Shown: piece by piece, positions 48,701 through 61,400 of the stretch
Numbering within the stretch: the first letter of the stretch is position 1
How the letters are laid out: each line of letters begins with the position of its first letter
Source of the DNA: Paragorgia papillata
Taxonomy: Eukaryota; Cnidaria; Anthozoa; Scleralcyonacea; Coralliidae
DNA: 64,000 bases
Assembly (NCBI GenBank): GCA_035771165.1
Contig: JAWNZC010000367.1
Location: 1,026,001-1,090,000, forward strand
Reading direction: 5' to 3'
Program-made: the position numbers and the translations under genes
The notes under the pieces: model-generated
The model's database searches: none
Seen by the model: only the letters and a program-made list of their open reading frames with translations
Told to the model about the DNA's origin: nothing

Positions 48701-49948
48701 GATTCTCGTTCAGATCAACTACAACGGGCATTCTCTTCTTCAGAAAAGTTGAAAGCTTTATATATGTCTTGAATGGTGACTGAGCTAGAGTACGGTTATT
48801 TTCAATTTAAGCCTTTTCACAATTCCAAAACTAGCACACTACTCAGTCTTTTATGTTCTAATATCTTGTTATCAGTATTTGTCCATCTGTCGTCAGCTGT
48901 TGTAAATAAGGTAAAATTCAGATGGGTTAATATGCAACCTGCGTTGCATGCTTACCTTCTCTAGGATACCAACTTTAAAGATTTTTTTGTTTTTGTTAAT
49001 CGCGCCACTCTATAAAAAATTGTACAATCGATTCCTCGTGCACTGTCTGCTTGCAAGGGGCTTTCGTTTTTAATTGGCATCAGCACCAGAATAATACATG
49101 AGTTGTACAAAATATATACGTTAATCAAATCCTACGCATGCATGCATTGCAGATTGCATGGAATTCCGAACAACGCAATTATAAAAGTTCATTGTAAAAA
49201 AATCAAGAAAATCTATGTATTTATGTTAAATATATTGCGAATTACTATATATTAGATTAATGGAAGAAGAAGGATTTAAAACTTGGCTGTTTAGTTCTAG
49301 CAATGCCGGCGGATTGTCCTAACAACGTTGATACACTAGAAAAGTATATTCTGATCTAAATAATAGCAGCGTGAAACGCATTAATGTGAAACCTAAGCCT
49401 ACGCTGAAATTCTTTTAATGCACACTCATAAAATTTTAACTGTCTTTTTAATTGTAAATAATCAAGTTTGTTTACCTTATTAAGTGTTTCCTCTTGCACG
49501 CTGTCATAAAACCGATGTTATATTAGTTGTTGGCATGGAGACCGGGAACTTTGGTTTAATTATCCATAAATTTTGAAGGTCTTTGCTTAAAAATTTAGCG
49601 ATTTAAAAGTGCATGCACTTTTGGTATACGTTATTACTAGAATAGACATGTCTCGTGTACATTTTGTTAATCAAGCTGTATGTATACTTAGGTGAAATAC
49701 TGATTTTCCAATATCCGGTTTTCCAATATCCGTCTTTTTTTCGCGCAAAGAGACTTTTTTTGTATATGCTCTGGATTGGAACTAATTAAAAATCTATTCA
49801 CTTAAAGTTAATGTTAACTACTGAGATTATTTTCTATATAATATCTTAATTTAGTGTTTGTTGGCGCAAAAATATAGCTTTCCAAACCTTCAGCAAAAAA
49901 GTTTCTAAATGTGTAACATTCTGAAATTTATGGCATTATCAGAGCCGT

Positions 49949-49984
49949 ATATATATATATATATATATAAATATATATATATAT
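49949..49984. repeat. (TA)n microsatellite
   Basis: About 18 TA units with one AA interruption. Similar shorter tracts lie at 10613-10630, 26266-26281 and 39137-39162. Confidence 0.9.
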
Positions 49985-52255
49985 AAGAATACTCGGGAAA
50001 TGTTTCTGAACCCCATATGTCGAATCTGCAACATTTCACTGAATGACCATTAGGCATTGTAACTATTGAGCTACTGAGGCTCGAATAAATACATTGGAGA
50101 GCTATTGCTATATAAGGTTGCAAATGTATCTAACATAATAAAGGATGCAGCTCTCTATCTATAAGCCTCGGCAGTTTAATGGTAAGCGTCTAGTATTCGT
50201 GCTCGACAAACGGCCACTAAACGCCTGCTACATTACACCAAGCTCCCACATGTACTATCTGTAGATTTTAATATCTGTAAATTCTATAACATACATATAT
50301 ACATTATTACAAGTTGCAGCTGATCGTAATGATCCCTTTTAATATATACTGCTGCATATAAGTTCCCTTCTTAGTTTGTTGATCTGAGCAGTACTAGACA
50401 TTCGGCGCACTATATATGTACCTTAACCAATATACATGAGACAATTATACACTTTATACACAGTCAGTATTTAATCAGTTGATGCCGTTGAAAGTGGCTG
50501 GCTGCCTAACATTTCATCTCAAAATGCTTAAGCTTTTTTATACACTGTCCAGTTTGTTCTGGACATTTGCAAATAAGGTTTGCGGGGGATATACGATCAT
50601 TTCTCAACTCCAAACTAACGATCGAGACTCTGTTTTATACCCAAATTATGTTGCTATACCAGCCTTTGTTCAGCTTGTGAGATGTTCGATTAAATTTTTA
50701 AACTGGGATGAAGCTGCTTTACCTTTTTCGAATTTGGATACCAACTTCAACCTTTTTTCTTGTTAATCGCACTATAAAAACGGTACAGTTGATTTTGCAT
50801 TCATGCACCGACTGTTCACAGGAAGCTACAGTTTTAACTTTATGTAGGCATTGAATAAATGTTGGACAAATTTACAATACGTAGCTTGTCAAATATTCAT
50901 TAATCAAATCCTATAGACGCGTTTATATATATATTACCTACGCCTATACACTTTTTGAGATCCCGATAAGCGGAATTCTAAAAAAAAAAGAAAACCTGTA
51001 CAATATAGAATAAACAATACAATATACAATATACAATAGGAGTTACGGTCTATTTAGAATGCATAGCAATATTAAATCTTGAAAAATTACTGTCAAACTG
51101 ATGTTTTATTTTTTGTTGATGAGAGCGTGAAACGCGTTATAACACCGAAAATTACAGTGAAAATCATTTTATAGTTGTCAAAATTTTATAAGTACTATTT
51201 AAAACATGAGCAGCAGTGTTTTATCAGATTTAAAACACGAGGCGATAGCCGAGTGTTTTAGTAATATATAAAACACGTACTGCGAATGTCTTAAATGGCT
51301 TCAAAAACTATCCATATAATTAAACTCATATGGAAACCAATTTTGAAAATTGAAGTTGTCTGAGCCGCAAAATTGATAAAAAAGTTCTTCGAAAATAGCG
51401 ATCGCGTCTCTATTGCATATAGAGACACATCACGGTCATGATTTTCCTTTGTGTTTTCCTCCTGAATTATTAATGAGTTTTTGAATTTTGTTTAAACCTT
51501 TGCTTTGATCGATGTTAAAAATCATTGTTCTTGCATGATCTTGTGTATCTCTTGGCATGCAGATACTATTAAACCGATGTTATATTTATTGTCAATAACA
51601 GCGTGAAACTTAATTGTTGACCTTAAAAACTACAGTGAAAATTATTTTACTTGTCAAGTTGATATAATTTTGATTAAGATAATATTCCCCTCATCCATGT
51701 CGCGTAACTTGGGCTCAAAACGGACGGATACTGATCATTCCTAATAGTTATGGAAATTTTCTTTTTCTATTTTTAAAAGATTCTTTTCAACCTTACAGTG
51801 CATGTTTATAAGAAGGTAAAAGATTGTATAGTATATAAGCTAGACCATGAGATACGTAGAGGTTTGGAGTGGTATATCCATGCAAAAGAAAATGTTGTGT
51901 GAAGTTGATTAATTGTCATAATATAAGTTCAACAGTTGTGGATTATATAACTCACTAAAATTATGAAAACATTATTGTTTTTGGATGTATCTCAACTCCC
52001 AAATGCATTTAAAAAGCATATTGACTCTGCAAGCTAGACAATAATGCAAACATAAAGAGGTTTGGGCTAGTGCCGTGGTATACCAAAAAGAAAATTTTGT
52101 TTGAACTTGAGCCAATCTTGTACTGACTAGTGTAAATATATAGCGTAAAATTTTTATCTTTCAATATGTTTCTCAACCCCCCAAAAGTATGTTGACTGTA
52201 TATAAGGTAGAGAAAAATGCTTAAATAAAGAGCGCTTGTTACGGATTATATAATT

Positions 52256-53166
52256 AACAGTTATACCATGAGCTCGAGTCGTATATGAGCTCATAGCCAA
52301 CGAGGCGCTTCGCCGAGTTGGCTATTAGTTCGTATACGACGAGAGCGAATGGTATAACTGTTTTATTATATAGCCAAGCACTGTACAAGAGACAAAATTA
52401 CAGCGAAATGTTTCAAACGACAAACTTCCGGCATAGGCAACTAATACTTCCGCCATGCGTAATGATGCATTCACATTGAGTTTCTCGCTGAGCTGTTTGG
52501 CAAACAGCTTTGAAATTAATGTTGCATAAATGTTGCTCGAGAGGCAAGGAATGTGTTAAGCAGATCAACAAAAAAGATTAAAAGGTACCTTTATGAAGTC
52601 AAAAGGTGGGTCAGTTGTTTATATTAGCGTTGCTGTCGTGAAAAAGGTTTTCATTTCATGCAAAAATGAAACTGAAACACCTTCGGCAGTGAAACTAAAT
52701 TACTTAGTTCAGTGGTTGTTTTTGAGAAAGAACATGCTTTTTACTACTCCAAATGCTTATCTAAATAAAAAAGTCTCTTTACTGGTGATCTCCTACGAAA
52801 AGTGTGTTGTAAGCTTGATTTTAACCGTGAGTTTCTTTGTTTGGCAACAAATTAATATCAACCCGTTAATTTAGTCGGGTTTTTGAAGTAAAAAGACGAA
52901 ATTTTTAGGTGAATTTTATCATTTGACATGCTAAATTGTGTATTTGTTAATGTATTTTTACACAATGTTGTTTTTTTACACATTTGTTGAAGGGTGTTGA
53001 TGTTTTTTTGTATAAAAATCCGTCAATTTCAACTCTTTTCGGCAGTTTAAAAAACATGCCGCCATCTTGTTTTTCCTCTACTAGTAGGATATGAGCTGAT
53101 AGCCTGGTAGTAGGGAACCAATCAGATTACGCAAAAGCTCATATCCGATAGCATGCTATATAATAA
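52256..53166. mobile_element. 0.9-kb element with palindromic head, copy 2
   Basis: Same structure as 17304-18219. Here an internal 93-codon frame (52593-52874) is open, rich in hydrophobic residues; the other copy has a small deletion in it. No family recognised. Confidence 0.8.
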
Positions 53167-53682
53167 TATATATTATTCTCTTTTTAATGTTCTGATATAT
53201 TTATTGCTGTTGACAGCGTGCAGCGCAATAACCTTAAAAACTACAGTGAAAATCGGTCTAGTTGCCAAGTCTAAACAATTTTGATTAAAGCTTTTTTCAA
53301 TATTTGGAAAATTACGTTTTGGTTACTCCTCTACCGTTGCTATCAAACCGATGTTATATTTATTGTTGTTTATAGGGAAATGTAGTAACGTTGATTTAAT
53401 TATACAGATTTTGTGTCTCAAGCTTCTCATTTAGATTGAAAAAAAATACCGATTTATAGTTTGTAATTATCTTCATGGAGCAACATGAAGTATTAATGAA
53501 AGATAAATACCTCTTTGACGTGGTGAAAAATATTAATATGTAGAGCTAAAAAGAAATCGAACTCCATTATTTTTTTAAATTTAAAACAACTACAGTGTTT
53601 TATCAGGTTTGAAACACGAAGCTATCGATAGCCGAATTTTTAAAACAGTGAGTTTTTTGAACGGCCTGAATTAAATGAAACA

Positions 53683-53912
53683 AGACGCCTGCTTAGGCGT
53701 TTACGCGGGCTACTGATTGCAGCACTGACCTTGGCATAGCCTAAGCATGGAACAGCGCAACAGCCTGCACATAACCGTTTGTTAAAAAGTACAAAATTTT
53801 CAGACGCAATGTAGTTATGCAATTTATATAGTTATGAAGAAGGGCACAGGCTTTTCTATACATGATCTTATATGAAATACAGCGGTGCATGAAACGTTTG
53901 CTGATATAATGT
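53683..53912. repeat. Dispersed repeat, copy 2 (uninterrupted)
   Basis: Homologous to 1416-1970 without the inserted MITE; the join runs GCACATAACCG to TTTGTTAAAAAG. Confidence 0.65.
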
Positions 53913-54259
53913 TGAACTCTTTGTATGTCTATATTTATTTATTCATTATTATTATGTCTAGATTTCATGTAGGTGTCGTATTACATTTGGAAACGTGTGT
54001 TTCAAAACATGTTTAAATATTTTTTCTGTTTGTTCGATTTAAATATATTCTATATCGAAATGATCGCTTGAATCTGACGAATCCAGCACTCTACGTTTTG
54101 TCTACTAAAAGTATTAAAATCCTCGTTGTTATTTGAAAAACAGATTTGTTTACATGTACTCTTGCTATATTCAGTGCTTATTATTACTTGCGTTTTGTAG
54201 TTGTTGGACTAAGCAGCAAGGCCAAGCCGTTATTGAGTAAACAGTATATAAGTTTAATA

Positions 54260-54655
54260 TCATGTGGCGTTTATGTGTCGATGTAAACACAGCATGCATA
54301 TTTTCGTGTCCTGTGGGACTCGTTCATCAGCCTGTTCATGAACAAACCTTACAACTTCGTTGTATTTCTCTCGTATATTCTGGAGAATTTTTGAAACAGT
54401 TTTCAGATTTGGAGGTCTTAGCTCAACTTTACACTGCGATTCATTGACACAACAACCATGGTGCCGCGGTTCCGAAATCGCTTGAAACGAGGTTGTTGCA
54501 TGGACTGTGGGCTGTTGTGCTGTTGATGTTTCGTGCCTGATTTGGCGAGTTATTACTTTTAAACCAGCTTTGCCTTTGGCCAAAGTGTTGGTAGCTGTTC
54601 CAAGTAAGTTGCTTATATAGTTGATCAATGGTGTGCTAGCTTGACACAACCACAA
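54260..54655 (-). CDS. Candidate coding stretch of unknown family
   Basis: A 131-codon frame with balanced composition, unlike the surrounding AT-rich shadows. Its second half has a cysteine pattern (HGCCVNESQC ... KICMLCLH) and an amphipathic helix-like segment (ILQNIREKYNEVVRFVHEQ). It ends in a TGA. It may be a last exon, with a possible acceptor at TTACTTGGAACAG inside the frame. No signal peptide is visible. I do not recognise it. Confidence 0.3.
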   Translation of the reverse strand: MWLCQASTPLINYISNLLGTATNTLAKGKAGLKVITRQIRHETSTAQQPTVHATTSFQAISEPRHHGCCVNESQCKVELRPPNLKTVSKILQNIREKYNEVVRFVHEQADERVPQDTKICMLCLHRHINAT

Positions 54656-54955
54656 AATAGGACCATGACTCTGTCAAATTTCGAAGTGATCGGAGACTCG
54701 AAGTCTATAAGCTCCATATACGGAAAGTATTGCGCAATTTTGTGACCCCCCCTCCCCCCCCCCCTTGCTTGGTACAGCAAAAACAAACGAAAACACTTCA
54801 CTAATTTCAAGCTGAAAACACTAATCACATAGAAAAACATTTAGTATATCGTGTTTTAACTGAACTTAAACCGAGACAATGCCACTTGTAGCCCAACAAT
54901 CACACGTACGGTTTGACTAGTTCCCAGGTATAAATATCGAAAACAACCTCGGTCT

Positions 54956-55070
54956 ACCATCTGAGTTCCAGTGACTTAATAGTGAGAGCGTCCGGCTGAC
55001 ATTCGGAAGGTTGTCTGTGGGATCGAGTTGCATCTGGAGCTCAGAGTTTTTCTCTGAGATTAACTTACGA
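54956..55070 (+). mobile_element. tRNA-derived SINE relic
   Basis: A-box-like TTAATAGTGAGAGCGTCC, B-box-like GGGATCGAGTTGCAT, then a CTCAGAGTTTTTCTCTGAG hairpin. Same plan as 32605-32715. Confidence 0.5.
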
Positions 55071-55499
55071 TAGCTTGTGCAGCAAAAACAAACGAAAAAA
55101 CTGTACAATTATTACTACCCACCTTTGCATGTTTGTTTGGGTCATTTAGAGATGCAACACACTTTCAAGTTGAAACGTTTTACTTGAGAATTTTAAGATT
55201 TGGTTTAATTGTTAAGCACTTACATTAACTTCTAATAAACACAAATCTATTTCTATAACTGAACTGACTCATAAATCCAAAAGTCCAACAATATATTGGT
55301 CATATTTAGCAGTGTTTATCTTCTTATAAACCTCCTTGAAACCCAATAAGAGCTAGTAGTGTTTTAAATACCATAAAAGTAATATTTGTGTTTTAGTATA
55401 TTAACAGTGTATACATTCAACTAAATTTGTTAACTAAACCACAAACCCAAAAGTCCAACAATATTTTGTTTGTTTGAGATATCTAAATTCTTCAAATTT

Positions 55500-55712
55500 T
55501 CAGCCATGACAAGGGAAGTCTGGATCATTTGGTATGCAATTAGGTGGAATACCTTCGTACTCTTTTACGTTAGCCAAGAAATCATGCACTGGTCCAACGT
55601 TTTCTTTCAGCCATCCTTTTCTTACATTCAGGTCAGGATTTGCTTCGTTCTTTTCTGGCATAGCCAAACAAGCGCACAAACCTACAATCAGTGACAAATA
55701 AACGTGGGACAC
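55500..55712 (-). CDS. Candidate terminal exon or gene for a small cysteine-containing secreted peptide
   Basis: A 70-codon frame, MSHVYLSLIVGLCACLA (signal-peptide-like) then a hydrophilic segment with GWLKENVGPVHDFLANV and a C-terminus with two Cys (PPNCIPNDPDFPCHG) and TGA. Alternatively the coding part starts at a TGATTGTAG acceptor (55682), after which GT TTG TGC continues. The first 9 codons lie inside the terminal sequence of the 2.12-kb repeat, so the upstream part may be displaced. Not recognised. Confidence 0.4.
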   Translation of the reverse strand: MSHVYLSLIVGLCACLAMPEKNEANPDLNVRKGWLKENVGPVHDFLANVKEYEGIPPNCIPNDPDFPCHG

Positions 55713-55929
55713 GTTAACTAACAGCCCATACTATTATAAAATATTATAAATTAAAGTGTTTAACCCCCCTCCCCCCTTTCAATGTTGCAGTGATTCAAGG
55801 AGAAATCCGCAACAATGGTACGGTGACATGGAAAACATCTTTTTGCATATTCAACATTGAATAGGGGGTAGGGGGCGCAATCATTATTTGCAGTGCAAAT
55901 GTCCCAATAATTGTGTCACTGATTGTCTG
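55684..55929. mobile_element. 245-bp inverted-repeat segment at head of each array unit
   Basis: Bounded by ACAATCAGTGAC and GTCACTGATTGT; repeated at 57805-58050, 59924-60169 and 62040-62282. The whole array therefore starts and ends with this segment. At the outer ends the match extends to CTACAATCAG and CTGATTGTAG. Confidence 0.65.
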
Positions 55930-56713
55930 AAGATTACTTATTATTAATTGCCTAATTATTTTAAGTATAACTACAAAAGTACAAAAGATTATTTTTTGAA
56001 AAATGACAGGACACGTATATGATAATATGTGCATCAATTAAAATATATTTTTTCCAAAACTAATTAAATGACGTCAATAATAGCGTATTTTTTCATAAAT
56101 ATGGCTCATAACACGTTTTTGACAGCCAGAACAGCGAGCTTTAGCAGTGCTTTTGAGACATGAATTCAAGTATTTTTACCGAACAATTGCTATAAAAACA
56201 ATAATATGGCTCATAAGTTTTTGTGACAAAATTACTTTACGTCTAGACAAAACAATCGCTAGTATGCCAAGCAGAATAAAAGAAGTCCTTCAAACAAAGG
56301 GACGACGTACCAAATACTAATATAAAAATCCGTCTTACTCATCATTAATAAACACTTTCTTTCTCATATGACATGTTGTTTTGTTGGATTTGTACGCTTA
56401 AACTGCTGTCCGCCGTTGTTTTTCTAAGGTGTAGCAGGCTGAACTCATGAAATTGTTAAATATGAAAGCAAGCCATATGTTTCAGTTACAAGGTATCACA
56501 CATGCAATCACACACAGACGTTTTCATTGAACTTCAATAGCATTATAATTAATTGAAGGATTAGTTACATAATATAGTTTGCGTCTTTCTCAGGTTACAC
56601 AACGTTAACATTTTAGGAACAGCTTTTCTACAAGAATAGCAAAGAAATGAAGAATTTCAGTTCACTGACTACTTTATGGATTGCGAATAACAAAGTATTT
56701 ATCTACAAATCGC

Positions 56714-56835
56714 TACAAGTAACCACAAGTAACCACAAGTTACCACAAGTAACCACCGATGAAATAAAAATAAGAAATGATAATCTAATTTATATATTTT
56801 GCCATGGTTACTTGTGGTGACTTGTGGTTACTTGT
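56714..56835. repeat. AAGTAACCAC short array with inverted counterpart
   Basis: Four copies of ACAAGTAACC or ACAAGTTACC, then after about 50 bp GGTTACTTGTGG words in the opposite sense. Repeated in every unit (about 58833 and 60950). Confidence 0.75.
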
Positions 56836-57078
56836 TCTAACTTCTTTATGCTTGCATTTCGACCATGGTTACTTGTGCCAAAATGGTAGAAGACTATTTG
56901 TAAAACCTTGTTCGTCCGTGAGTTTAGTAATATTGGTCCTTTGAATGTTTCTAACCAAGGATTAAACGAGTGAAGCACGCTGAACAAGGTGCGACTTCCT
57001 TTTGTTCTGCTTGCGGGATCTGTCTGTTGAAATTAAACACTTTCCATCTCACTGCCATTCATCTCCGTTTCCCTCTCG

Positions 57079-57312
57079 TCAACGCTGCCGCCTTTGACAA
57101 ATACGAGTTGGTGCTTGCTTGCGCTGAAGATTGGAACCACCAGAAAAAGACATGACAACTGCTTCAGCAAAGGACATTCGCGTAGGAAATTTCTCGGTGT
57201 CCGCTTGGCTATAAGTAATGAGATCAACCTTTCGAATTTCACGCGAACCCAGCTCGCCTTGGTCACAATCAGCTGAGGAACAGTCGCTTTCGTAGTTGGA
57301 TATCAGATCCAT
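57079..57312 (-). CDS. 77-codon frame repeated in the array
   Basis: Starts MDLISNYESDCSSADCDQG and is acidic at the N-terminus. Repeated at 61316-61549; in unit 2 (59177-59431) an indel changes its end. A TATAAA lies about 150 bp upstream on the same strand. Not recognised; low certainty that it is translated. Confidence 0.25.
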   Translation of the reverse strand: MDLISNYESDCSSADCDQGELGSREIRKVDLITYSQADTEKFPTRMSFAEAVVMSFSGGSNLQRKQAPTRICQRRQR

Positions 57313-58188
57313 TTGGCCAAATAAAAATTAATGTGATAGTTACAGTAATAGCGAGATATCAAGACAACCGAACGAGATGGCGTACGCAAACTCTTCACTG
57401 ACGAGTGTAACCTTATCCTTTACTCAGCCCAGGCCTCTATATTTTTCACATTTATAACGCCATCACAATTCACAATGTAGGTGGAAAGATGTAACACATT
57501 CAATTACAACACATACTTTCATTTCTGTGGTGGTTAGCGTTTTCAAAACCAATAAATACATGAGAGTGTAGTTACGTTTGTAAGAGGTGCTTGCGTTTCA
57601 CTGAAAAAACTATTTAGGAAATGTCGTTTTTTTAAAGAATTTCCTTACAAAAATACAGCATTAGAAATTCATGTCAGCAAATGTCATTCTGCAGTTCGAA
57701 AATGTCACAGCAAGTCATTTATCACTAAAAAATAGTATCGTGTCACGTAAAAAACCTTTAAATTGTGACAACTTTCGTAACAAGTAGCTCTTTTTTTAGT
57801 TCAGACAATCAGTGACAAATAAACGTGGGACACGTTAACTAACAGCCCATACTATTATAAAATATTATAAATTAAAGTGTTTAACCCCCCTCCCCCCTTT
57901 CAATGTTGCAGTGATTCAAGGAGAAATCCGCAACAATGGTACGGTGACATGGAAAACATCTTTTTGCATATTCAACATTGAATAGGGGGTAGGGGGCGCA
58001 ATCATTATTTGCAGTGCAAATGTCCCAATAATTGTGTCACTGATTGTCTGAAGATTACTTATTATTAATTGCCTAATTATTTTAAGTATAACTACAAAAG
58101 TACAAAAGATTATTTTTTGAAAAATGACAGGACACGTATATGATAATATGTGCATCAATTAAAATATATTTTTTCCAAAACTAATTAA

Positions 58189-58440
58189 ATGACGTCAATA
58201 ATAGCGTATTTTTTCATAAATATGGCTCATAACACGTTTTTGACAGCAGAACAGCGAGCTTTAGCAGTGCTTTTGAGACATGAATTCAAGTATTTTTACC
58301 GAACAATTGCTATAAAAACAATAATATGGCTCATAAGTTTTTGTGACAAAATTACTTTACGTCTAGACAAAACAATCGCTAGTATGCCAAGCAGAATAAA
58401 AGAAGTCCTTCAAACAAAGGGACGACGTACCAAATACTAA
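58189..58440 (+). CDS. 83-codon frame conserved in array units 2 and 3
   Basis: Starts MTSIIAYFFINMAHN, contains FLTAEQRALAVLLRHEF and ends KEVLQTKGRRTKY. Identical at 60308-60559; unit 1 (56070 on) carries a one-base insertion that breaks it. Basic C-terminus, predicted helical. No known family; conservation may only reflect recent duplication. Confidence 0.25.
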   Translation: MTSIIAYFFINMAHNTFLTAEQRALAVLLRHEFKYFYRTIAIKTIIWLISFCDKITLRLDKTIASMPSRIKEVLQTKGRRTKY

Positions 58441-61400
58441 TATAAAAATCCGTCTTACTCATCATTAATAAACACTTTCTTTCTCATATGACATGTTGTT
58501 TGTTGGATTTGTACGCTTAAACTGCTGTCCGCCGTTGTTTTTCTAAGGTGTAGCAGGCTGAACTCATGAAATTGTTAAATATGAAAGCAAGCCATATGTT
58601 TCAGTTACAAGGTATCACACATGCAATCACACACAGACGTTTTCATTGAACTTCAATAGCATTATAATTAATTGAAGGATTAGTTACATAATATAGTTTG
58701 CGTCTTTCTCAGGTTACACAACGTTAACATTTTAGGAACAGCTTTTCTACAAGAATAGCAAAGAAATGAAGAATTTCAGTTCACTGACTACTTTATGGAT
58801 GCGAATAACAAAGTATTTATCTACAAATCGCTACAAGTAACCACAAGTAACCACAAGTTACCACAAGTAACCACCGATGAAATAAAAATAAGAAATGATA
58901 ATCTAATTTATATATTTTGCCATGGTTACTTGTGGTGACTTGTGGTTACTTGTTCTAACTTCTTTATGCTTGCATTTCGACCATGGTTACTTGTGCCAAA
59001 ATGGTAGAAGACTATTTGTAAAACCTTGTTCGTCCGTGAGTTTAGTAATATTGGTCCTTTGAATGTTTTCTAACCAAGGATTAAACGAGTGAAGCACGCT
59101 GAACAAGGTGCGACTTCCTTTTGTTCTGCTTGCGGGATCTGTCTGTTGAAATTAAACACTTTCCATCTCACTGCCATCATCTCCGTTTCCCTCTCGTCAA
59201 CGCTGCCGCCTTTGAACAAATACGAGTTGGTGCTTGCTTGCGCTGAAGATTGGAACCACCAGAAAAAGACATGACAACTGCTTCAGCAAAGGACATTCGC
59301 GTAGGAAATTTCTCGGTGTCCGCTTGGCTATAAGTAATGAGATCAACCTTTCGAATTTCACGCGAACCCAGCTCGCCTTGGTCACAATCAGCTGAGGAAC
59401 AGTCGCTTTCGTAGTTGGATATCAGATCCATTTGGCCAAATAAAAATTAATGTGATAGTTACAGTAATAGCGAGATATCAAGACAACCGAACGAGATGGC
59501 GTACGCAAACTCTTCACTGACGAGTGTAACCTTATCCTTTACTCAGCCCAGGCCTCTATATTTTTCACATTTATAACGCCATCACAATTCACAATGTAGG
59601 TGGAAAGATGTAACACATTCAATTACAACACATACTTTCATTTCTGTGGTGGTTAGCGTTTTCAAAACCAATAAATACATGAGAGTGTAGTTACGTTTGT
59701 AAGAGGTGCTTGCGTTTCACTGAAAAACTATTTAGGAAATGTCGTTTTTTTAAAGAATTTCCTTACAAAAATACAGCATTAGAAATTCATGTCAGCAAAT
59801 GTCATTCTGCAGTTCGAAAATGTCACAGCAAGTCATTTATCACTAAAAAATAGTATCGTGTCACGTAAAAAACCTTTAAATTGTGACAACTTTCGTAACA
59901 AGTAGCTCTTTTTTTTAGTTCAGACAATCAGTGACAAATAAACGTGGGACACGTTAACTAACAGCCCATACTATTATAAAATATTATAAATTAAAGTGTT
60001 TAACCCCCCTCCCCCCTTTCAATGTTGCAGTGATTCAAGGAGAAATCCGCAACAATGGTACGGTGACATGGAAAACATCTTTTTGCATATTCAACATTGA
60101 ATAGGGGGTAGGGGGCGCAATCATTATTTGCAGTGCAAATGTCCCAATAATTGTGTCACTGATTGTCTGAAGATTACTTATTATTAATTGCCTAATTATT
60201 TTAAGTATAACTACAAAAGTACAAAAGATTATTTTTTGAAAAATGACAGGACACGTATATGATAATATGTGCATCAATTAAAATATATTTTTTCCAAAAC
60301 TAATTAAATGACGTCAATAATAGCGTATTTTTTCATAAATATGGCTCATAACACGTTTTTGACAGCAGAACAGCGAGCTTTAGCAGTGCTTTTGAGACAT
60401 GAATTCAAGTATTTTTACCGAACAATTGCTATAAAAACAATAATATGGCTCATAAGTTTTTGTGACAAAATTACTTTACGTCTAGACAAAACAATCGCTA
60501 GTATGCCAAGCAGAATAAAAGAAGTCCTTCAAACAAAGGGACGACGTACCAAATACTAATATAAAAATCCGTCTTACTCATCATTAATAAACACTTTCTT
60601 TCTCATATGACATGTTGTTTGTTGGATTTGTACGCTTAAACTGCTGTCCGCCGTTGTTTTTCTAAGGTGTAGCAGGCTGAACTCATGAAATTGTTAAATA
60701 TGAAAGCAAGCCATATGTTTCAGTTACAAGGTATCACACATGCAATCACACACAGACGTTTTCATTGAACTTCAATAGCATTATAATTAATTGAAGGATT
60801 AGTTACATAATATAGTTTGCGTCTTTCTCAGGTTACACAACGTTAACATTTTAGGAACAGCTTTTCTACAAGAATAGCAAAGAAATGAAGAATTTCAGTT
60901 CACTGACTACTTTATGGATGCGAATAACAAAGTATTTATCTACAAATCGCTACAAGTAACCACAAGTAACCACAAGTTACCACAAGTAACCACCGATGAA
61001 ATAAAAATAAGAAATGATAATCTAATTTATATATTTTGCCATGGTTACTTGTGGTGACTTGTGGTTACTTGTTTCTAACTTCTTTATGCTTGCATTTCGA
61101 CCATGGTTACTTGTGCCAAAATGGTAGAAGACTATTTGTAAAACCTTGTTCGTCCGTGAGTTTAGTAATATTGGTCCTTTGAATGTTTCTAACCAAGGAT
61201 TAAACGAGTGAAGCACGCTGAACAAGGTGCGACTTCCTTTTGTTCTGCTTGCGGGATCTGTCTGTTGAAATTAAACACTTTCCATCTCACTGCCATCATC
61301 TCCGTTTCCCTCTCGTCAACGCTGCCGCCTTTGACAAATACGAGTTGGTGCTTGCTTGCGCTGAAGATTGGAACCACCAGAAAAAGACATGACAACTGCT

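Larger units (their letters stand above)
48750..53600. repeat. Diverged direct repeats of roughly 1 kb
   Basis: An ordered word set (AAACCGATGTTATATTTATT, CAGCGTGAAACGC, ACCTTAAAAACTACAGTGAA, TTGTCAAG, AATTTTGATTAA) recurs in the same orientation near 49370-49520, 51100-51190, 51570-51690, 53200-53290 and 53340. GGATACCAACTT and CACTATAAAAA words pair 48960 with 50740. The 0.9-kb element interrupts the last part. Confidence 0.5.

Noticed and set aside
55795..56037. Hydrophobic 80-codon - strand frame repeated in each array unit
   Set aside because: Composition follows local AT content, and its end falls in the inverted-repeat segment; nothing supports translation.
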